A stretch of DNA of 64,000 bases from contig NZ_FMYQ01000006.1 of the NCBI RefSeq assembly GCF_900096975.1, positions 124,001 to 188,000 of the forward strand, given 5' to 3'. The notes beneath the pieces were generated by a model. The model ran no database searches. It was not told the origin of the DNA and was given only the letters and a program-made list of their open reading frames with translations. The position numbers and the translations under genes are program-made. The DNA is from Paraburkholderia lycopersici (GTDB lineage Bacteria; Pseudomonadota; Gammaproteobacteria; Burkholderiales; Burkholderiaceae). This document shows positions 9,089-17,395 of this stretch, in pieces (positions within the stretch are counted from its first letter, which is position 1; each line of letters begins with the position of its first letter).

Positions 9089-10339
9089 TCAAACCGCCCG
9101 CACTTCGTGCAGCGCCGCGATTTGCTGCGGCGTGTAGCCGAGGTCGGCCAGCACCTCGTCGGTGTGCTCGCCCAGCAGCGGCGAACCCGTGATCTCGGGC
9201 TTCAGCTCCGAGAACTTGATCGGGCTGCCCACCGTGAGGTACGAGCCGCGCTCCTTGTGCGGCACTTCGACAATCGTACCGCTTGCGCGCAACGACGGAT
9301 CATTGGCGATTTCCTTCATGCTGAGCACGGGTGCGCACGGAATGTCGAATTTGCGCAGAATGTCGACGGCTTCGAACTTGGTCTTGTCGGCGAGCCACGC
9401 CTCGATCGTCGCGAAGATGTCGAAGATATGCGGCTGACGCGCCTGCGCCGTCGCGTAATTCGGGTCGTCGATCCATTCGGGTTTGCCGAGCGCGCGGCAG
9501 ATCGGTTCCCACGCGTGGCCCTGCACCGTGAAGTAGATGTACGCGTTCGGGTCCGTCTCCCAGCCCTTGCACTTGAGCACCCAGCCAGGCTGGCCGCCGC
9601 CGCCCGCGTTGCCGCCGCGCGGCACGACGTCGCTGAACGTGCCGTGCGGATACTGCGGATATTCCTCGAGGAAGCCAAGACGGTCCAGTCGCTGCTGGTC
9701 GCGCAGCTTCACGCGGCACAGGTTGACCACGCTGTCCTGCATCGACACGGCGACCTTCTGACCCTTGCCTGTCTTCTCGCGGCCGATCAGCGCAGTGAGA
9801 ATGCCAATGGCGAGGTGCATGCCCGTGTTGCTGTCGCCGAGCGCGGCCGCGCTCACCGTGGGCGGGCCGTCCCAGAAACCCGTGGTCGAGGCCGCGCCGC
9901 CCGCGCATTGCGCGACGTTCTCGTAGACCTTGAGGTCGTCGTAATGGTGGCCTTCGCTGAAGCCCTTGACCGAAGCGACGATCATCTTCGGGTTGAGCTC
10001 CTTGATGCGTTCCCACGTAAAGCCCATGCGGTCGAGCGCGCCCGGGCCGAAATTCTCGACCATCACATCCGACTCGCGAATCAGCTTATCGAGCACCTCC
10101 TTGCCTTCGGGCTTCTTGGTGTCGAGCGTGATCGAGCGCTTGTTGCTGTTGAGCATGGTGAAGTAAAGCGCGTCGACGTCGGGGATGTCGCGCAGTTGCG
10201 AGCGCGTCACGTCGCCCGCACCCGGGCGTTCCACCTTGATAACGTCCGCACCGAACCACGCGAGCATCTGTGTGCAGGCGGGACCCGCCTGCACGTGGGT
10301 GAAGTCGATGATCTTGATACCGTCGAGGGGTTTGCTCAT
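9089..10339 (-). CDS. frc: Formyl-CoA:oxalate CoA-transferase
   Basis: Frc is a family III CoA-transferase. It moves CoA from formyl-CoA to oxalate, giving oxalyl-CoA and formate. At 416 residues it has the usual length (E. coli YfdW is 416). The catalytic aspartate is present: Asp169 in the motif [13 protein letters not shown]. The active-site glycine-rich loop appears as [12 protein letters not shown]. An open frame continues upstream, but the true start is the ATG at 10339, preceded by AGGAG at about 9 bp, because the conserved family N terminus [20 protein letters not shown] begins there. It starts 35 bp after oxc on the same strand. Confidence 0.97.
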   Translation of the reverse strand: MSKPLDGIKIIDFTHVQAGPACTQMLAWFGADVIKVERPGAGDVTRSQLRDIPDVDALYFTMLNSNKRSITLDTKKPEGKEVLDKLIRESDVMVENFGPGALDRMGFTWERIKELNPKMIVASVKGFSEGHHYDDLKVYENVAQCAGGAASTTGFWDGPPTVSAAALGDSNTGMHLAIGILTALIGREKTGKGQKVAVSMQDSVVNLCRVKLRDQQRLDRLGFLEEYPQYPHGTFSDVVPRGGNAGGGGQPGWVLKCKGWETDPNAYIYFTVQGHAWEPICRALGKPEWIDDPNYATAQARQPHIFDIFATIEAWLADKTKFEAVDILRKFDIPCAPVLSMKEIANDPSLRASGTIVEVPHKERGSYLTVGSPIKFSELKPEITGSPLLGEHTDEVLADLGYTPQQIAALHEVRAV

Positions 10340-10374
10340 TTCTCGTATCTCCTGGTCTGCCTGATCAAATGGGC

Positions 10375-12120
10375 TTATTTCTTCATGGCCGCGCTTTGCG
10401 GATTCAGATTCGTGAGACGACCGCTTTCGGTGCCGGCCGATTCGTCGATGACTGCGTTGATCAACGTGGGGTTGCCCGACGCGATCGCTTCGAGCAGCGC
10501 ATTCGCGAGTTCTTCGGGCGTCGTGACCTGATGGCCAATGCCGCCGAACGCCTCGATCATCCTGTCGTAGCGCGCGTTCTTTACGAACACCGTCGGCGCG
10601 ACGTCGCAGCCGCCGCTCGGGTTGACGTCCGTGCCGCGATACACGCCGTTGTTGTTGAAGACAATGGTGCAAACCGGCAAGTTGTAGCGGCAAATCGTTT
10701 CGAGCTCCATGCCGGAGAAACCGAATGCGCTGTCGCCCTCGATAGCGACCACTTGCGTGCCGCTCGTCACGGCCGCGCCGATCGCGAAGCCCATGCCGAT
10801 GCCCATGATCCCCCACGTGCCCGAGTCGAAGCGCTTGCGCGGCTGGTACATGTCGATGATGCTGCGCGCGTAGTCGAGCGTATTCGCCCCTTCGTTGACC
10901 ACGTTGATGTCGGGACGCGTTTTGAGCACATCGCGAATGGCGCGCAGCGCACTGTGAAAGTTCATCGGCGACGGGCTTTTTGCGAGCGTCGCGGCCATCT
11001 TTTCGAGGTTCTTGTTCTTGCGTTCGGCAACGGCGTCGAGCCACTCGGCGGGCGGCTTGGGAAAATTCTTGCCGAGACCCGCGACGAGCGCTTCCACGCA
11101 CGAGCCGATGTCGCCGATCACCGGCGCCTCGATGGCCACGTTGCTGTCGATCTCGGTAGGTGCGATGTCGATCTGCACGAACTGCTTCGGCGCGGGCGCG
11201 CCCCACGTCTTGCCCTTGCCGTGTGAGAGCAGCCAGTTCAGGCGCGCGCCGATCAGCACCACGGCGTCCGACTCGGCCAGCACGAACGAGCGCGCCGCCG
11301 AAGCCGATTGTTCGTGCGTGTCGGGCAGCAGGCCCTTGGCCATCGACATCGGCAGATACGGAATGCCGCTCTTCTCCACCAGCTCGCGGATCTGCGCATC
11401 GGCTTGCGCATACGCCGCGCCCTTGCCGAGCAGGATCAGCGGGCGTTTTGCATTCCTGATCACCTCGATAGCGCGCGCCACCGAATCGGGTGCAGGAATC
11501 TGGCGCGGCGCAGCGTCGATCACCTTCACGAGCGACTGACGGCCCTTCACCGCGTCGATGGTCTGCGCAAGAAGCTTGGCCGGCAAGTCGAGATACACGC
11601 CGCCCGGACGGCCCGATACGGCCGCGCGAATCGCACGCGCCACGCCAATGCCGATGTCCTCGGCGTGCAGCACGCGATAAGCAGCCTTGGCATAGGGCTT
11701 CGCGGCGTTGAGCTGATCCATCTCCTCGTAGTCGCCCTGCTGCAGATCGACGATTTCCCGCTCGCTCGAACCGCTGATGAGGATCATCGGGAAGCAGTTC
11801 GTCGTGGCATTGGCCAGCGCCGTCAGGCCATTCAGAAAACCCGGCGCGGAAACGGTGAGGCAGACGCCCGGCTTCTTCGTCATGTAGCCCGCGACGGCCG
11901 CCGCGTTGCCCGCGTTCTGCTCATGCCGAAAGCCGATGAAGCGCATGCCCTCGGCCTGCGCGAGACGGGCGAGATCGGTAATGGGAATACCGACGAGACC
12001 GAAGATCGTGTCGATATCGTTGAGTTTCAGCGCGTCGATGACCAGATGAAAACCATCGGTCGTTTGCTGCGCTTCGGGCACAGGGTTCTGCTGTGCCTCG
12101 TTGATGCCTGCTTCTGCCAT
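10375..12120 (-). CDS. oxc: Oxalyl-CoA decarboxylase
   Basis: Oxc is a thiamine-diphosphate enzyme that decarboxylates oxalyl-CoA to formyl-CoA and CO2. The product feeds back to Frc. The 581-residue protein has the N-terminal Pyr domain with the conserved cofactor-activating glutamate in [11 protein letters not shown] (Glu67), a central domain, and the C-terminal PP domain with GDSAFGFSG...NNNG near residues 460-490. The ATG at 12120 is chosen because AGGAG lies 6 bp upstream and the frame before it is not conserved. It is the promoter-proximal gene of the oxc-frc pair. Confidence 0.97.
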   Translation of the reverse strand: MAEAGINEAQQNPVPEAQQTTDGFHLVIDALKLNDIDTIFGLVGIPITDLARLAQAEGMRFIGFRHEQNAGNAAAVAGYMTKKPGVCLTVSAPGFLNGLTALANATTNCFPMILISGSSEREIVDLQQGDYEEMDQLNAAKPYAKAAYRVLHAEDIGIGVARAIRAAVSGRPGGVYLDLPAKLLAQTIDAVKGRQSLVKVIDAAPRQIPAPDSVARAIEVIRNAKRPLILLGKGAAYAQADAQIRELVEKSGIPYLPMSMAKGLLPDTHEQSASAARSFVLAESDAVVLIGARLNWLLSHGKGKTWGAPAPKQFVQIDIAPTEIDSNVAIEAPVIGDIGSCVEALVAGLGKNFPKPPAEWLDAVAERKNKNLEKMAATLAKSPSPMNFHSALRAIRDVLKTRPDINVVNEGANTLDYARSIIDMYQPRKRFDSGTWGIMGIGMGFAIGAAVTSGTQVVAIEGDSAFGFSGMELETICRYNLPVCTIVFNNNGVYRGTDVNPSGGCDVAPTVFVKNARYDRMIEAFGGIGHQVTTPEELANALLEAIASGNPTLINAVIDESAGTESGRLTNLNPQSAAMKK

Positions 12121-12453
12121 GACGTCTCCTCTTTGGCGGGGCGTTGCGTGATTCGTGATATACAATATTCCACACACAATATTAGTCAAGACGTTTTTTT
12201 ACCCATGCTGGGCTTGCTGCGCTGCGGTACGCAGCGCAGCCTGAGATGGCTGTTCACGCGGCGGCAAACCTTGGCGCGGCACCCACCATTGACAGGCTTC
12301 TGCAATACGCCCGAACATCCCGATTAAACTAATACGCACTCCATATCTTCCTTTCTGGGCCGACGCACCGATTCAGACGAAAAACGTATTGATACACCTG
12401 ACTCATGCATCAGCACGATATGAAACGCCCGCTCGCCGCGGCCCGCCGTTCCG
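12121..12453. other. Regulatory region upstream of oxc
   Basis: This region contains the oxc promoter and candidate operator (listed separately) and the 3' side of the regulator gene. The part from about 12220 to 12453 shows no gene and no clear terminator. Confidence 0.6.
12156..12189 (-). promoter_or_regulatory. oxc promoter with candidate operator
   Basis: On the minus strand TTGACT (12189-12184) is a good -35 element. AT-rich sequence 16-18 bp further (TATTGT or ATTGTA) could serve as -10. The same stretch carries two direct copies of CAATATT (12163-12169 and 12177-12183, plus strand), spaced 14 bp start to start. It also carries TGATATACAATATT (12156-12169), which agrees at 12 of 14 positions with a sequence in front of the neighbouring regulator gene. 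Binding by that regulator is inferred. Confidence 0.55.
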
Positions 12454-13173
12454 TCAGTCGAGAAAATCGCAGTTGGCTTCCACGAACAGCGCGAGTTCTA
12501 TCGAGTGCTGCCGCACGAGCTGCTCAACGCGCTCGGTGTCGCGCGCCTCGAGCGCTTCGATGATGCGCATGTGGTCCACGATCGAGCGCGATGCACGATC
12601 GCTCTGCGCGATCGTCATCCGGCGGATCGCACGCACATGCATGAAGATGTTCTTGATGGTGTCGACAATGATGGGCGACTTCGAAAGCTCGACCAGCGAC
12701 TGGTGAAACATGATGTTCGCTTCGGAGTACTCCTCGATGTGCTCCGAGGGCGTCGAGTCGCCGAAGGTCGCGAACATGCGACGCAGGCCCGCGATGTCGT
12801 CGTCCGAGGCCCGCTGCGTGGCGAGGCGCGCGGCAATGCTTTCCAGCGCGGCCCACATATAGATCATCTCCACGATCTCCTTGCGCGTCTTGCGCAAGAT
12901 GTAGACGCCGCGCCGCGGCACGGTCCGCAGGAAACCCTCCTGTTCCAGCAACGTCATCGCCTCGCGCACAGGCGTGCGGCTCACGCCGAGCTTCTCGGTC
13001 AACTCCTTCTCGTCCAGCCGGATCTCGTCTCGCGAACGGTAAATGTCGGTTTCCGCTATGGCCTGCTTGAGCTTCGCGTAGGCCTGATCGCGCAGTGAAA
13101 CGGTCGCGTTGATCGGCTCCAGGGTCAAGGTGACCTGAGACGCCATGGCGGCGAGTTCTCTTTCGGCGGACAT
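12454..13173 (-). CDS. GntR-family (FadR-type) regulator
   Basis: This 239-residue protein has an N-terminal winged helix-turn-helix (about residues 28-95; recognition region LGVSRTPVREAMTLLEQEGFL) and a C-terminal all-helical FCD ligand-binding domain, as in FadR-type regulators that sense carboxylates. Family members commonly repress neighbouring catabolic genes until an acid ligand releases them. It sits just upstream of oxc on the same strand, so it is the likely regulator of the oxalate genes, but the ligand cannot be read from sequence. The start is the first ATG. An alternative start at Met10 (MASQVTL) is possible. Confidence 0.88.
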   Translation of the reverse strand: MSAERELAAMASQVTLTLEPINATVSLRDQAYAKLKQAIAETDIYRSRDEIRLDEKELTEKLGVSRTPVREAMTLLEQEGFLRTVPRRGVYILRKTRKEIVEMIYMWAALESIAARLATQRASDDDIAGLRRMFATFGDSTPSEHIEEYSEANIMFHQSLVELSKSPIIVDTIKNIFMHVRAIRRMTIAQSDRASRSIVDHMRIIEALEARDTERVEQLVRQHSIELALFVEANCDFLD

Positions 13174-13231
13174 CGGTCGTTCGTCTCCAATGTTCTGGTT
13201 AGCCGGCGTTACCGTGCAATTTTATATTTAC

Positions 13232-13245
13232 AATACAGTATATCA
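13232..13245 (-). promoter_or_regulatory. Candidate operator upstream of gntR-type gene
   Basis: The minus strand reads TGATATACTGTATT, with a perfect odd-centred palindrome ATAC-T-GTAT inside it. It lies about 60 bp upstream of the regulator start and matches the oxc-promoter sequence at 12 of 14 positions. This placement fits autoregulation. Confidence 0.5.
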
Positions 13246-13409
13246 GTGAGATGCCGATAGCCAAGCGGGTTTACTCGTACTTGAGCGTTGCGGCGCGCAA
13301 GCACGTTTCATAAAACATTACTTATGATTATCTAAAAAAACTTTAACTATCGTTTATTCATTGGTGCTTCTACGCTTGATTCACGCCAATCTCGATAGAG
13401 GAGACAGCC

Positions 13410-13778
13410 ATGAGCCATCCCACCGCCGGACACGATCGTCAACTGGAAGCGCAGCTTTGCGCGTTCAACACGGCGTTCGCCGAACTAGGCCTGCGTTTTC
13501 GCTGGGACGTCCGCACGCTCTACTCGCTCGCCTCGATCGCGGGCGAACATGCACGTGTCGCGGCCTATATCGAGGCGCATCATCCGCATCTGCTAAAGGC
13601 TTACAGCATGGAGTTTCTGTGCGAGGCGATCCTCGCGCGAAAGAATGCGCGAGCGCCAGGTGAATGGCCGCTAGCCCAGCCCGCAGAGCGCGGCGCGGCC
13701 CAGGATTGGCAAACCCTGGCGACCGCCATGGAGCAGGAATGGCACGAAGGAGGATTGCCGGCGCTCGCAGGCGCCTGA
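13410..13778 (+). CDS. Conserved hypothetical protein, 122 residues
   Basis: I do not recognise a named domain. The protein is soluble and helical with no signal peptide. Its core reads FAELGLRFRWDVRTLYSLASIAGEHARVAAYIEAHHPHLLKAY. The ATG at 13410 is preceded by GAGGAG at 7 bp, a strong ribosome-binding site, and codon use matches its neighbours, so I regard it as real. It is divergent from the GntR-type regulator gene across 236 bp of AT-rich DNA that also contains the candidate operator, so both could share control. Function unknown. Confidence 0.75.
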   Translation: MSHPTAGHDRQLEAQLCAFNTAFAELGLRFRWDVRTLYSLASIAGEHARVAAYIEAHHPHLLKAYSMEFLCEAILARKNARAPGEWPLAQPAERGAAQDWQTLATAMEQEWHEGGLPALAGA

Positions 13779-13889
13779 CGTACCGGAAGAAAAAAGCGGC
13801 TTGAAGACGAAATCCGTCTGGCAAGGCGCGCGCTGGCGCCCCACTCAGACGGGTTTGATATGGAAACGCCCCCGGCCGGGTCTACCGGC

Positions 13890-15629
13890 TCAAGCGTTGC
13901 GCCGCGCCTCGATCTCGTCTTCCTGCAGTTTGCGCCAGAGAATCTTGCCGCTGCCCGATTTCGGCAACGTCTCGACGAACTGCACGATGCGCGGCGCCTT
14001 GTACGCCGCCATGTTCTCGTGCGCCCAGGCGATGATATCGTCTTCGTTCACGCGGCCGGGCTGCGTCGGATCGAGCACGACGACTGCCTTCACCGTCTCG
14101 CCGCGTCGCGGATCCTGACTGCCGATGATGCACACTTCCTTGATCGCCGGATGCCGGTACATCAGCGCCTCGACCTCGGCCGGCCAGACCTTGAAGCCCG
14201 CCGCGTTGATCATGCGTTTGAGGCGGTCAGTCATGAAGTAATAGCCTTCCTCGTCGCGCCGCACGAGGTCGCCGGTGCGCAGAAAGCGCTTGCCGTCGCG
14301 CTCGATGAACGCTTCGCGCGTCGCCTCGGGGTTGCGCCAGTAACCCAGCATCACCTGTGGCGCATGCATGATGAGCTCGCCTGATTCCCCCGGCGGCATC
14401 TCTTCCAGCGTAATCGGATCGACCACGCGCGAATCGACGTCGAATACGGGAATGCCCAGACACTGCGGCTTTGGACGCTGCGGCGGATTGATGTGCGTAC
14501 CGGCCATGGTCTCCGACATGCCATAGCCTTCGACGAAGTCGAGGCCGGTCAGATCCTTGAGCTTCTTCGCCACCGCGTCGGGCATCGTCGCGCCGCCGCC
14601 GCGCATCCACGCGAGGCTCGACAGATCATATTCGTCGATGCGCGGGTTAGAGATGAAGTCCACGACCATTGTCGAGATCGCCTGCCATCCGTTGATGCGG
14701 TAGTGCTCGATCGCGCGCGCGGCGGCGTCGCGGTCCCAGCGCGGCAGCAGCAACACAGTCGATCCGTTGTAGATCGGGCTGTTCATGCCGCCCTGCATGC
14801 CCGTCACGTGAAAGAGCGGCAGCACCGAAAGTTGTATGGCATCCTGATTACTTCCGAACCAGTTGCAGCCGCCCACGGCCGTCGCCATCACGCTGCGGTG
14901 CGTGTGCATGCAGCCCTTGGGTTTGCCCGTGGTGCCCGAGGTGTACGGCATCACGCAGAGGTCGTCGGGGCCCGCGGTAAGCGCGCCAGGCACGCAGCCC
15001 GCGTCCAGCACGTCAGCCCAGTGGGCGACGCCGGGGCCATCTACCGAACGCGGAGCGCTCACGAATTCTGGCGGTGGCGCATACGGCTCGCGTTTCAGAT
15101 AGTCGCTATAGGTGGCGACGAGCAGATGTTTCAGGCCCTCGCCCTCGCCTTCGCCCTCCCGCACGAGTGGCGCGATGCGCGCGTAAAGATCCTGCGCGAC
15201 GAAAGCCGTCGTCGCGCCACTGTCTTCCACGTAGTGCGAGAGCTCCTCGGTGAGATTCATCGGATTGACCGGCACGACCACGGCGTTGGCACGCAGGATA
15301 CCGTAATAAGCGATGACCCATTGCGGGCTGTTCTGCATGTAGAGCAGCACGCGATCGCCGGCCTCCACGCCGCATTCCTGCTGCAGATAGCCGGCCACAC
15401 GCTCGGCCTCGTCCTTGAACTGGGCGAACGTGACCACCGTGTCGTAAAAGATGATGAATGGCTTGTCGGGATAGCGCGCTGCCGAAACCTCGGCGTTGTA
15501 GAACAGGTTCGTCTCCGGAATGCTCAGACGCGGCGACAGATGCGCGGGCCAATGCGGCGAGACCAGACGCGGGGAAAACGCTGAGGAAGACGAAGGATTT
15601 TCGGAAGGTGTCGGGACAGACGTGGGCAT
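13890..15629 (-). CDS. AMP-dependent acyl-CoA ligase
   Basis: The 579-residue protein belongs to the acyl-adenylate-forming (ANL) superfamily, which activates carboxylic acids with ATP and then joins them to CoA. It shows the phosphate-binding loop YTSGTTGKPKG near residues 228-238, the A5-type motif EGYGMSETMAGT, the hinge region GDLVRRDEEGYYFMTDRLKRMI, and the C-terminal catalytic lysine in LPKSGSGKILWRKL. The overall pattern is closest to medium/long-chain fatty acyl-CoA ligases. The substrate is not determined. A short Glu-Gly repeat (EGEGEGEG) sits near residue 165. It is followed on its 5' side by a short-chain dehydrogenase gene on the same strand 131 bp away. Confidence 0.9.
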   Translation of the reverse strand: MPTSVPTPSENPSSSSAFSPRLVSPHWPAHLSPRLSIPETNLFYNAEVSAARYPDKPFIIFYDTVVTFAQFKDEAERVAGYLQQECGVEAGDRVLLYMQNSPQWVIAYYGILRANAVVVPVNPMNLTEELSHYVEDSGATTAFVAQDLYARIAPLVREGEGEGEGLKHLLVATYSDYLKREPYAPPPEFVSAPRSVDGPGVAHWADVLDAGCVPGALTAGPDDLCVMPYTSGTTGKPKGCMHTHRSVMATAVGGCNWFGSNQDAIQLSVLPLFHVTGMQGGMNSPIYNGSTVLLLPRWDRDAAARAIEHYRINGWQAISTMVVDFISNPRIDEYDLSSLAWMRGGGATMPDAVAKKLKDLTGLDFVEGYGMSETMAGTHINPPQRPKPQCLGIPVFDVDSRVVDPITLEEMPPGESGELIMHAPQVMLGYWRNPEATREAFIERDGKRFLRTGDLVRRDEEGYYFMTDRLKRMINAAGFKVWPAEVEALMYRHPAIKEVCIIGSQDPRRGETVKAVVVLDPTQPGRVNEDDIIAWAHENMAAYKAPRIVQFVETLPKSGSGKILWRKLQEDEIEARRNA

Positions 15630-15760
15630 GGCGGGCTCCGTCGAGCGAGTCTCTTGAAGAACGCGGCCGTGCCGCCTGCGGGCGGCACACGGTCGCGCTT
15701 ACCGTGGAATCGGCGCGGGTTGCCCGCCGCGGGTTCGGGCAGGCAACCGGGAATGCTCGA

Positions 15761-16534
15761 TCAGACGACGCTCGCGCCCCCGTCCACGGCGAGGTATTGG
15801 CCCGTCACGTGGCGCGCCGCCTGGCTCGCGAGGAACACCACCGCGCCCTTGAGATCGTCGTCGTCGCCGAGACGGTGCAGCGGCGTCTGATCGATCACCG
15901 CCTGCCCCATCTTGTCGAGCAAGCCGGCCGACATCTTCGAGGGAAAGAAGCCGGGGCAGATCGCGTTGACGTTGATGTTGTACTTGCCCCATTCGGCCGC
16001 CAGCGCGCGCGTGAAATTAATGGCCGCCGCCTTCGAGGTGTTGTACGCAATCGTCTGCATCGGGCCGAGCGAGCCCTTCAGGCCGGCAATGGAAGCGACG
16101 TTGATGATCTTGCCGCGCCTGCGTGCGATCATGCTGCGTTTGCCCACCTCGCGCGCGAGAAAGAACGGCGCGTTCACGTTCAGGTTCATGACCTTGTGCC
16201 ACGCCTCGTCGGGATAATCCTCGGCAGGCGCGCCCCACGTAGCGCCCGCATTGTTCACGAGGATGTCGATCTGGCCGCAGGCCGCCAGCGTCTCGCTCAC
16301 GAGCGGCGTGACCGCCTCCGGGTGCTGCAGGTCGCTCACGACGGTCGTCGCCTCGATGCCGAGCGCCTGCAGATGGCCGGCCGCCTCGGCAAGCTCGTCG
16401 GCCTTGCGCGCCGTGATGACCACGTGGCAGCCCATCTCCCCGAGCGCCTGCGCCATCTGCAGGCCCAGACCGCGCGAACCGCCGGTGATGAGCGCAACCT
16501 GCCCGCCCAGTTCGAACATTTCCCTGACACGCAT
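15761..16534 (-). CDS. Short-chain dehydrogenase/reductase
   Basis: This is a 257-residue classical SDR with a Rossmann fold. It has the cofactor motif TGGSRGLG (residues 17-24), the NNAG stability motif, and the catalytic Ser/Tyr/Lys set seen in NVASIAG and YNTSKAA. An Arg after the glycine motif (GSRGLG) and the following ARKADEL segment suggest NADP(H) rather than NAD(H). The frame is open to 16801, but the ATG at 16534 is chosen because an AAGGAG lies 9 bp upstream and the residues before it are Arg-rich and not family-like. It probably forms a unit with the acyl-CoA ligase downstream. The substrate is unknown; gluconate- or 3-oxoacyl-type reductases are close relatives. Confidence 0.9.
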   Translation of the reverse strand: MRVREMFELGGQVALITGGSRGLGLQMAQALGEMGCHVVITARKADELAEAAGHLQALGIEATTVVSDLQHPEAVTPLVSETLAACGQIDILVNNAGATWGAPAEDYPDEAWHKVMNLNVNAPFFLAREVGKRSMIARRRGKIINVASIAGLKGSLGPMQTIAYNTSKAAAINFTRALAAEWGKYNINVNAICPGFFPSKMSAGLLDKMGQAVIDQTPLHRLGDDDDLKGAVVFLASQAARHVTGQYLAVDGGASVV

Positions 16535-16920
16535 GCTTTCGTCTCCTTGATGTCTGCCGGCTGGCGAAGCTCCGCCACGCGGAACCCGATGAGAAGCCAC
16601 CGATTCTAGCGAGGTCGTCCAGCGAGAAACATAGGGAAAAGCACGATCGTTCATTAAATAGTATTTTGTGCTTTTTGGGCGTCGCCTGCGCCGCAGGCGG
16701 CGAGCCGCGCAAGCCGCATCCGCGGCCAGTTCCTTTGCGCGCGCAACCGTTGCAACCACGCTACAGCCGGCGCTTTCGCCCACCCGTCGTGAATCTGTCA
16801 TCGGTCCCCCGGTCAGTACCCTTTAGCACGGCATATAAAAAATACGGGCGCCGCACCCCGGCGGCCCATCAGATCACTGACACCGACGATCCCCCCGCGG
16901 TCGGCAATTAGCTCGAAAGC

Positions 16921-17073
16921 GCATGGCTATCGGTCGCACCCGGCGCAGGCCACTATGCTGTCAATGCGGTCAAATAGACTGGATCGTTCGGTAACCTGAA
17001 CGTCGATGCGATGTACTCGTTCGGCGCGACTACGCCTCGACCGTCGTCAACGCCGTTTTCAATTCGCACAACT
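16921..17073 (+). pseudogene. Porin-like gene relic
   Basis: In one plus-strand frame the translation reads HYAVNAVK, stop, TGSFGNLNVDAMYSFGATT. This resembles the NSVKYxSxxFGGLNVxAMYSFG segment of Burkholderiales trimeric porins, with TAG in place of the conserved Tyr codon. No start, signal peptide or the rest of the roughly 360-residue barrel is nearby. I interpret it as a decayed fragment of a general porin gene; a chance match is possible because only about 30 residues are comparable. Confidence 0.4.
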
Positions 17074-17211
17074 GATGCACGCGTTTGCATTCATTTATTT
17101 GCATTGGCTGCACACGAACTCATTTAACTGCCTTCAGTTTAATTACATTTAAATTACGAACAAAACAGGAAGCTTTCGCCCACACGCAGGTTCTCCAGGG
17201 ATTACTCCGGG

Positions 17212-17240
17212 TTGCAGTCATATGCATGCAAATGTTTAAT
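17212..17240 (+). promoter_or_regulatory. Candidate promoter of carboxylate permease
   Basis: TTGCAG (17212-17217) and TTTAAT (17235-17240) are 17 bp apart. They lie about 150 bp before the permease start codon, leaving a long leader that contains a strong inverted repeat. Confidence 0.5.
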
Positions 17241-17315
17241 GCCGGGCGTACACTGGCGCGAAGCCCGCTGCGGGGGCCAATCTAGCCACACGATGCAATG
17301 CCGCCACGTGCAAGG

Positions 17316-17349
17316 GATTGCAGCGAGCGTCGAGACGCTTGCTGCAATC
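17316..17349 (+). repeat. Long inverted repeat in permease leader
   Basis: A 34-bp element whose arms GATTGCAGCGAGCGTC and GACGCTTGCTGCAATC are complementary over 16 positions, except for one G-T pair that would be G-U in RNA. Only 2 bp separate the arms, so an RNA hairpin would have about 15 pairs with a tetraloop. It ends 47 bp before the permease ATG and has no T-run after it, so it is not a standard terminator. It may be an operator or an RNA control element. Confidence 0.6.
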
Positions 17350-17395
17350 AACAGGAGACATGGCATTGCACCCGTTTCACAGGAGAACAAACAAC

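Larger units (their letters stand above)
16535..17395. other. Long intergenic region with gene relic and permease leader
   Basis: This 861-bp stretch has no intact gene. It contains a porin-like relic (16921-17073), an AT-rich segment (about 17085-17170, including the palindrome ATTTAAAT), a promoter, and a long inverted repeat in front of the permease gene, each listed separately. The part from 16600 to 16900 shows nothing I can support. Confidence 0.6.
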
